Below are positions 58,606 through 64,000 of a stretch of 64,000 nucleotides of DNA, piece by piece; within the stretch, counting starts at the first letter, position 1; each line of letters opens with the position of its first letter. Under the pieces are notes generated by a model. The model did not search any database, had not been told where the DNA came from, and worked only from the letters and a program-made list of their open reading frames with translations. The DNA is from Bradyrhizobium sp. 4 (GTDB lineage Bacteria > Pseudomonadota > Alphaproteobacteria > Rhizobiales > Xanthobacteraceae), in contig NZ_CP064686.1 in assembly GCF_023100905.1 (NCBI RefSeq), positions 2,294,001 through 2,358,000 on the forward strand, read 5' to 3'. Both the position numbers and the translations under genes were made by a program.

Positions 58606-59598
58606 ATGAAGCGGTGGATAGGAGCTGTCTCGGCGGCGCTGATGATGTTCGCGGCCATGCCGGCGCAAGCGGCCGACAAGGTCGTGCTGATGCTCAACTG
58701 GTACGTCTATGGCGAGCACGCGCCGTTCTATTACGGCAAGGCCAAGGGCATTTATGCGGCCGAGGGCATCGACCTCGAAATTCAGGAAGGCCGTGGCTCG
58801 GCTGCGACCACCCAGGCGGTGGCCGCCAAGACCGCCGATTTCGGCTATGTCGACGTGCCCACCATGATGCGCGCCGCGATCAAGGGTGCGCCAGTGGTTG
58901 CGACCGGCGTGCTGCTCCAAACCAGCCCGATGTCCGCCATGGGTTTCGTCGACAAGAACATCAGGAAGCCCGAGGACATCAAGGGCAAGACGGTCGCGAT
59001 CACGCCGGCCGATTCCATGACCCAGATCTGGCCGCTGTTCCTGAAGAAGACCGGCCTCAAGGAAAGCGACTTCCAGACGGTGGCGGGCGATGGCCAGACC
59101 AAGCTCAACGCGGTCATCAACGGCCAGGCTGACCTATTGCTTGGCTACGTCATGGACCAGTCGATGAAGATCAAGGACGCCACCGGCAAGGACGTCTATC
59201 CGATCAAGTTCGCCGACTACGGCATCAACATGGTCTCCTCCGGCATCATTGCCAATACTGATTATGTGAAGGCCAATGCCGATCTCGTCCGCCGCTTCAT
59301 GTCGGCCACGACCAAGGCGGTCGAGGCCGCTGAGAAGGAGCCGAAGGCGGCAGCGCAGTCGATCCTCGATGCCAACCCCAAGGGCGGCAAGATCGACACG
59401 CTGACGCAAGGATTTGAGCTGACCATTCCGCTCTACCGGACGCCCGAGACCAAGAGCAAGCGGCCGTTCCAGGTCACCGACCAGAACATGACGGACTCGG
59501 TCAATCTGATGGTCGAATATGGCGGGCTCGATGCCAAGGCCAAGGAGAACCCGAAGGCGTTCTATACCAACGACTATCTGCCGAAGAGCGGCTCGTGA
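58606..59598 (+). CDS. ABC transporter substrate-binding protein (NMT1/THI5-like)
   Basis: The 330-residue protein has a signal peptide (MKRWIGAVSAALMMFAAMPA, cleavage near QAA). VLMLNWYVYGEHAPFYYGKA resembles the LNW...H..FY motif of NMT1/THI5-like proteins (pyrimidine, taurine, sulfonate or aromatic-type ligands). VDVPTMMRAAIKGAPVVATG and ADLLLGYVMDQS follow. The ligand is unknown. Because it is encoded with an enolase-superfamily enzyme, an oxidoreductase and DUF993, it may bind a carbohydrate-like acid. Its stop overlaps the start of the ATPase gene. Confidence 0.88.
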   Translation: MKRWIGAVSAALMMFAAMPAQAADKVVLMLNWYVYGEHAPFYYGKAKGIYAAEGIDLEIQEGRGSAATTQAVAAKTADFGYVDVPTMMRAAIKGAPVVATGVLLQTSPMSAMGFVDKNIRKPEDIKGKTVAITPADSMTQIWPLFLKKTGLKESDFQTVAGDGQTKLNAVINGQADLLLGYVMDQSMKIKDATGKDVYPIKFADYGINMVSSGIIANTDYVKANADLVRRFMSATTKAVEAAEKEPKAAAQSILDANPKGGKIDTLTQGFELTIPLYRTPETKSKRPFQVTDQNMTDSVNLMVEYGGLDAKAKENPKAFYTNDYLPKSGS

Positions 59599-60443
59599 AA
59601 CCTGCGGCAACCATGAGCGAAACCCTGCAACCGGCCGCGCATCTGAGACTGGTGAGCGACCGGGCTGCCGGCGATGCGTCGGGCATCAAGCTGTCAGGCG
59701 TGTCGAAGACCTACCGGACGCGCGACGGCGATGTGCCGTCGTTGCGGCCGCTCGACTTTCACATCAATGACGGCGAGTTCTTCGTCGTGGTCGGCCCATC
59801 CGGCTGCGGCAAGTCCACGCTGCTCAAGCTGATCTCGGGACTGCTGCCGCCGACCACGGGCGAGATCCTGGTCGAGGGCGAGAAGGTGACGGCGCCGCAT
59901 GGCAATGTCGGCATCGTGTTCCAGAACGCGCTGCTGCTGCCATGGCGCAACATCCTGTCCAACGTGATGCTGCCGATCGACATGAAGCGGTTGCCGCGGC
60001 AGACATATCTCGACCGCGCCAAGGCGCTGTTGAAGCTGGTCGGGCTCGAAGGCTTCGAGAAGAAGCTGCCGTGGCAGCTCTCCGGTGGTATGCAGCAGCG
60101 CGCCTCGATTTGCCGCGCGCTGGTGCATGATCCCCGGATCATGCTGATGGACGAGCCGTTCGGCGCGCTCGACGCGTTGACGCGCGAGCGCATGAATGTC
60201 GAGCTGATGCGGATCCAGCGCGAGACCAGGAAGACGGTCCTGCTGATCACGCATTCGATCCCCGAGGCCGTGTTCCTCGCCGATCGCGTGCTGGTCATGA
60301 CCGAGCGGCCCGGCGCGGTCGCCGCCATCTACGACGTGCCGCTGCCGCGGCCCCGTTCGCTGGACGTGATGGCCGATCCTGTGTTCACCGAACTCGTCCA
60401 GCGCATCCGCAAGCATTTCTTTTCGCAAGGTTCGCTGGACTAA
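59595..60443 (+). CDS. ABC transporter ATP-binding protein
   Basis: The 282-residue protein has Walker A GPSGCGKST, signature LSGGMQQRASICRAL, Walker B IMLMDEPFGALDAL and the switch His in LLITHSIPEAVF. The start is GTG overlapping the upstream stop (GTGA), with an alternative ATG at 59613. It powers the importer formed with the permease at 57734 and binding protein at 58606. It ends 3 bp before the enolase-superfamily gene. Confidence 0.92.
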   Translation: MKPAATMSETLQPAAHLRLVSDRAAGDASGIKLSGVSKTYRTRDGDVPSLRPLDFHINDGEFFVVVGPSGCGKSTLLKLISGLLPPTTGEILVEGEKVTAPHGNVGIVFQNALLLPWRNILSNVMLPIDMKRLPRQTYLDRAKALLKLVGLEGFEKKLPWQLSGGMQQRASICRALVHDPRIMLMDEPFGALDALTRERMNVELMRIQRETRKTVLLITHSIPEAVFLADRVLVMTERPGAVAAIYDVPLPRPRSLDVMADPVFTELVQRIRKHFFSQGSLD

Positions 60444-60446
60444 ACC

Positions 60447-61844
60447 ATGGCGCCGCGCCTGAAGCTGCGAGACATCACCTTCTTCGAACGACCGGTGCAT
60501 TTCGCGCGGCCGTTCCGCTTCGGCGCGATCACCATCAATGCGACGCCGCAGCTGTTCGTGCGAGTCGAGATCGAGGTCGAGGGCAGGGGAAGTGCCGTCG
60601 GCGCCGGTGCAGAGCTGTTGGTGCCAAAATGGTTCGACAAGCGGCCGGAGCTGTCGCCGGCGCAGACCGTCGATGATTTGCGCCGCTCGCTGGAGATCGC
60701 GCGGGGGCTTTATCTCGCGCGAACCGGATTTCTGACGGCATTCGATCTGCATGCATCGTGCGTCGGTGCCCAGGTCGCAACCTGTGCGAAAAAGAACATT
60801 CCGGCGCTTGCCGCGGCCTACGGCCCTGCGGAAATCGACAAAGCGATCCTCGACGCGCTGCTCCGTGCGGCCGAGACCAATTTTTTCGACGGCATGGCCG
60901 GCAACATCGCCGGCATCGATGCGCGGCTTTCGCCCGACCTGAAGGAAACGGATCTCAAGACGTTTCTATCCGGCCGGAAGCCGCTGTCGCGGGTCGCCAT
61001 CAGGCATACCGTCGGTCTCGACGATATCATCGAGGGTGAGGGCGGGGTTGCCGATGTCCACGAGAACTCCGGTGCAAGATACTTCAAGCTGAAGCTGTCG
61101 GGGGACCCCGTCGGCGATGCAGCGCGGCTGGCGCGCATTGGCAAGGAGCTCGATGCGCTGGACCGTGACTACAAAGTGACGCTCGATGCCAACGAGCAAT
61201 ATGCCGATCTCGCAGCCTTGCATGAACTCATCGGCCGGCTCGACCATGACACTGCGCTGCGATCGATTTCATCCAGGCTGCTCTATATCGAGCAGCCAAT
61301 GCCGCGCGATGTTACGAGGCTGTCGCCGCTCGGCTCGCTCGCTGCGCGTGGCTTCATCATCGACGAAGCCGACGATTCCTACGACACGTTTCCTGCGGCA
61401 CGGGCGCTTGGCTATCACGGCATCTCGTCGAAATCGTGCAAAGGGCTTTACAAGTCCATCGTCAACGCGACGCGCGCGGCGAAATGGAGCGTGGCCGGCG
61501 AAAGAGTCTTCGTGACCGGCGAGGACCTGACCTGCCAGGCGGGCCTCGCCGTGCAGCAGGACCTTGCGCTCGGTGCCTTCATCGGCATCACCCATGCCGA
61601 ACGTAACGGCCACCACTACGTCGATGGCTTCGTTGATACGCCCGCCGCGGAGGCCCAGGCTTTCGTCGTCGCGCATCCCGATCTCTACGCGGATGCCGGG
61701 CAGGGCATCCGCCTCTCCATTCACAACGGCGATCTCCTCACGGGATCGCTCAATGCAACGGGCTTTGCGACGTCGGTTCATCCGGACTGGTCGGCGCTAC
61801 GCCCGCTCGAACAGCCAAAATCACTCTGGGAGCAATCGGCATGA
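60447..61844 (+). CDS. enolase-superfamily enzyme, divergent member
   Basis: The 465-residue protein is longer than usual (about 370-400). Superfamily residues can be read: KLK at 214-216, Asp247 (TLDANEQY), Glu282 (YIEQPM), Asp306/Glu307 (FIIDEADD) and Lys329 in ISSKSCKG. Lysines on both sides of the barrel suggest muconate-lactonizing-like chemistry rather than the His-based mandelate racemase type. The reaction is unknown; dehydration or epimerisation of an acid is the likely class. It starts 3 bp after the ATPase gene and overlaps the next gene by 4 bp. Confidence 0.82.
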   Translation: MAPRLKLRDITFFERPVHFARPFRFGAITINATPQLFVRVEIEVEGRGSAVGAGAELLVPKWFDKRPELSPAQTVDDLRRSLEIARGLYLARTGFLTAFDLHASCVGAQVATCAKKNIPALAAAYGPAEIDKAILDALLRAAETNFFDGMAGNIAGIDARLSPDLKETDLKTFLSGRKPLSRVAIRHTVGLDDIIEGEGGVADVHENSGARYFKLKLSGDPVGDAARLARIGKELDALDRDYKVTLDANEQYADLAALHELIGRLDHDTALRSISSRLLYIEQPMPRDVTRLSPLGSLAARGFIIDEADDSYDTFPAARALGYHGISSKSCKGLYKSIVNATRAAKWSVAGERVFVTGEDLTCQAGLAVQQDLALGAFIGITHAERNGHHYVDGFVDTPAAEAQAFVVAHPDLYADAGQGIRLSIHNGDLLTGSLNATGFATSVHPDWSALRPLEQPKSLWEQSA

Positions 61845-62992
61845 CCACGCAACGCCTCGGCCTCATCATGAACGGCGTCACGGGCCGCATGGGGCTCAAT
61901 CAGCATCTGATCCGTTCGATCGTCGCGATCCGCGAGCAGGGCGGCGTCCGCTTGAAGAACGGCGACCGCGTGATGCCGGACCCGATCCTGGTCGGCCGCA
62001 GCGCCGAGAAGGTCGAGGGGCTCGCCAAGCGCTACAACATCATGCGCTGGACCACCGATCTCGATGCCGCCCTCGCCGACAAGAACGACACCATGTTCTT
62101 CGATGCCGCGACCACACAGGCACGGCCGGGCCTTCTGACCCAGGCCATCAATGCCGGCAAGCACGTTTATTGCGAGAAGCCGATCGCGACGAACTTCGAG
62201 GCGGCGCTCGAGGTCGTCAAGCTCGCCAATTCCAAGGGCGTCAAGCACGGCACGGTGCAGGACAAGCTGTTCCTGCCCGGCCTGAAGAAGATTGCCTTCC
62301 TGCGCGACTCCGGCTTCTTCGGCCGCATCCTCTCGGTGCGCGGCGAGTTCGGCTATTGGGTGTTCGAAGGTGGCTGGCAGGAGGCGCAGCGGCCGTCATG
62401 GAATTATCGCGACGAGGACGGCGGCGGCATCATCCTCGACATGGTTTGCCACTGGCGCTACGTGCTCGACAATCTCTTCGGCGAGGTCGAGAGCGTGAGC
62501 TGCATCGGCAACACCGACATCCCGGAGCGTTTCGACGAGCAGGGCAAGAAGTACACGGCGACCGCCGACGACTCCGCCTATGCCACGTTCCAGCTCAAGG
62601 GCGGCGCCATCGCCCACATCAACATGTCCTGGGTGACGCGCGTCTATCGCGACGATCTCGTCACCTTCCAGGTCGACGGCACGCTCGGCTCGGCCGTCGC
62701 CGGCCTTTCCGACTGCATGATCCAGGCACGGCAGGCGACGCCCCGACCGGTGTGGAATCCCGACGAGAAGCGGCTGCACGATTTCTACGGCGACTGGCAG
62801 AAGCTGCCTGACAACGTCACCTACGACAACGGCTTTAAGGAGCAGTGGGAGATGTTCATCCGCCACGTCTATGAAGATGCGCCCTACAAGTTCACGCTGC
62901 TCGAAGGCGTCAAGGGCGTGCAGCTCGCCGAATGCGCGCTGAAGAGCTGGAAGGAGCGGCGCTGGATCGATGTCGCGCCGATCAAGGTCTGA
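61841..62992 (+). CDS. Gfo/Idh/MocA-family oxidoreductase
   Basis: The 383-residue protein has an N-terminal NAD(P) site (LGLIMNGVTGRMGLNQHLIR, a GxxGxxG form), the family EKP motif in HVYCEKPIATNFEAALEVVK and a C-terminal substrate domain. Members oxidise or reduce a hydroxyl on cyclic polyols or sugars. It overlaps the upstream gene by 4 bp (ATGA), and the DUF993 gene follows after 10 bp with AGGAGG between. It forms one pathway with its neighbours. Confidence 0.9.
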   Translation: MTTQRLGLIMNGVTGRMGLNQHLIRSIVAIREQGGVRLKNGDRVMPDPILVGRSAEKVEGLAKRYNIMRWTTDLDAALADKNDTMFFDAATTQARPGLLTQAINAGKHVYCEKPIATNFEAALEVVKLANSKGVKHGTVQDKLFLPGLKKIAFLRDSGFFGRILSVRGEFGYWVFEGGWQEAQRPSWNYRDEDGGGIILDMVCHWRYVLDNLFGEVESVSCIGNTDIPERFDEQGKKYTATADDSAYATFQLKGGAIAHINMSWVTRVYRDDLVTFQVDGTLGSAVAGLSDCMIQARQATPRPVWNPDEKRLHDFYGDWQKLPDNVTYDNGFKEQWEMFIRHVYEDAPYKFTLLEGVKGVQLAECALKSWKERRWIDVAPIKV

Positions 62993-63002
62993 GGAGGGAA
63001 TA

Positions 63003-64000
63003 ATGAACAAGCCCGTCCAGCCCAAGCCCGTCCCTTCAACGTCGTCCCTGTCGCTCAAGCTGCCAAAAGCCGATCGCTCGATCGAGACCTACCGGCTCGC
63101 GGCCTCGCGGACGTTTCCCGCAAAGCTCGAGGGCCCGCTGAACCGCATCGCGTTCTCGGCCGTCCATACCGTGGTCGATCCCTTCGCCGACAACGATCCG
63201 TGGCTCTCCGCCGCCGTCGACTGGGACAAGACCATCGCCTTTCGCGAGCACGTCTGGGACCTCGGGCTCGGCGTTGCGGAAGCCATGGACACCGCGCAGC
63301 GCGGCATGGGGCTGGATTGGCCGACCTCGCTGGAGCTGATCACGCGCTCGGTATCTGCCGCGAAGCGACGCAACGCGCTGGTGTTTTCCGGAGCGGGCAC
63401 GGACCATCTCCCGGTCGAGGACGCCAAGAATCTCGACGACGTCATTCGCGCCTATGAGGAACAGATATCGGCGGTCGAGAAGGTCGGCGGCCGCATCATC
63501 TTGATGGCGTCGCGCGCGCTGGCGAAGCTTGGCCGTAACGCCGACGATTACGCAAAGGTTTATGACCGCGTGCTGTCGCAGGTTCGCGAGCCCGTGATCA
63601 TCCACTGGCTCGGCGACATGTTCGATCCGGCGCTGACGGGATATTGGGGCACCAGCGATCTCGACAAGGCGATGGATATTGCGGTCGCCATCATCAACGG
63701 CAATGCTGCCAAGGTCGACGGTGTCAAGGTTTCGCTGCTCGACAAGCAGCGCGAGATCGACATGCGCCGTCGTCTCGACAAGCGCATCAAGATGTACACC
63801 GGCGACGACTTCAATTATGCGGAGCTGATCGCCGGCGATGAACAGGGCTTTTCGCACGCGCTGCTCGGCATTTTTGACGCGATCGCGCCGGCGGCGTCCT
63901 ACGCGTTGTCGCGGTTGGCAGCGGGTGACGAAGCCGGCTTCCACGACGTGCTGGGGCCGACGGTCCCGCTGTCGCGCCACATCTTCAAGGCGCCGACGCG
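63003..64000 (+). CDS. DUF993 dihydrodipicolinate-synthase-like protein (3' end outside window)
   Basis: 332 codons are present without a stop. After a Pro-rich N-terminus, LKLPKADRSIETYRLAASRT and VVDPFADNDPWLSAAVDWDK are DUF993 hallmarks. EPVIIHWLGDMFDPALTGYW resembles the TIM-barrel strand of class I aldolases. Lys in AKVDGVKVSLLDKQREIDMR is a candidate Schiff-base residue. DUF993 is placed near the DapA aldolase group, but I know of no established reaction. AGGAGG precedes the ATG by eight bases. The end of the gene lies past 64000. Confidence 0.85.
   Translation, partial: MNKPVQPKPVPSTSSLSLKLPKADRSIETYRLAASRTFPAKLEGPLNRIAFSAVHTVVDPFADNDPWLSAAVDWDKTIAFREHVWDLGLGVAEAMDTAQRGMGLDWPTSLELITRSVSAAKRRNALVFSGAGTDHLPVEDAKNLDDVIRAYEEQISAVEKVGGRIILMASRALAKLGRNADDYAKVYDRVLSQVREPVIIHWLGDMFDPALTGYWGTSDLDKAMDIAVAIINGNAAKVDGVKVSLLDKQREIDMRRRLDKRIKMYTGDDFNYAELIAGDEQGFSHALLGIFDAIAPAASYALSRLAAGDEAGFHDVLGPTVPLSRHIFKAPT

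Noticed and set aside
1..64000. Mobile island, CRISPR array, tRNA or rRNA genes
   Set aside because: No transposase, integrase, regularly spaced repeats, or tRNA/rRNA-like segments were seen, and composition looks even throughout.

Overview
The window reads as an ordinary stretch of chromosome from a high-GC alphaproteobacterium, most likely Bradyrhizobium. The main evidence is the gene order nrtA-nrtB-nrtC-narK-bjgb-flp-nasC, the assimilatory nitrate arrangement described in B. diazoefficiens. A perfect FixK/FNR-type box, DUF1236-type secreted proteins and several dispersed palindromic repeats of rhizobial type fit this. No insertion sequence, phage gene, CRISPR array, rRNA or tRNA was seen. 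Most gene starts were set from visible Shine-Dalgarno sequences, so many coding regions begin downstream of the longest possible frame.

Layout. 1-9.4 kb: a partial enoyl-CoA hydratase, an L,D-transpeptidase, a LysR-XRE regulator pair that overlaps by 4 bp, CcdA, an enolase-superfamily enzyme, an HWE-type sensor kinase and a group of very small secreted or membrane proteins. 9.6-12.6 kb: a TRAP transporter closed by a terminator. 12.6-17.6 kb: a serine hydrolase, an intradiol dioxygenase, and a LysR gene divergent from two NmrA-like reductases.

17.6-30.2 kb: the nitrate island. A formate/nitrite channel gene and a PP2C-kinase fusion run leftward. The nitrate ABC transporter (nrtABC), the nitrate/nitrite antiporter, haemoglobin, flavoprotein and nitrate reductase run rightward. 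I find a sigma-54 type -24/-12 element in front of all three transcription units. The two rightward units share a 49-bp upstream module placed exactly 117 bp before the promoter. All three transcripts should begin with a hairpin whose hexanucleotide loop has A at position 1 and G at position 4, the signature recognised by ANTAR antiterminators such as NasT. This combined control, with a protein phosphatase/kinase in the same regulon, is the most interesting system here.

30.4-46.5 kb: mixed metabolism. It holds two SMP-30/gluconolactonase proteins (one divergent from a uronate-dehydrogenase-like gene), an aldo/keto reductase, a DMT exporter, a zinc alcohol dehydrogenase, an Lrp gene divergent from a stand-alone AceE-type E1, an aldehyde dehydrogenase, an MFS transporter, a voltage-gated-type channel ending in a zinc ribbon, a transglutaminase and a putatively FixK-controlled periplasmic protein. 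45.8-51.5 kb: a GntR-controlled IlvD/Edd-type dehydratase and a second TRAP transporter. 51.5-56.6 kb: an enoyl-CoA hydratase, a ferredoxin-reductase-type flavoprotein preceded by a coupled 13-codon leader, two PfkB kinases and a VOC protein. 56.8-64 kb: a TetR regulator and a tight operon with an ABC importer, an enolase-superfamily enzyme, a Gfo/Idh/MocA oxidoreductase and a DUF993 aldolase-like enzyme cut by the window end. This looks like a catabolic pathway for an unidentified carbohydrate-like compound.
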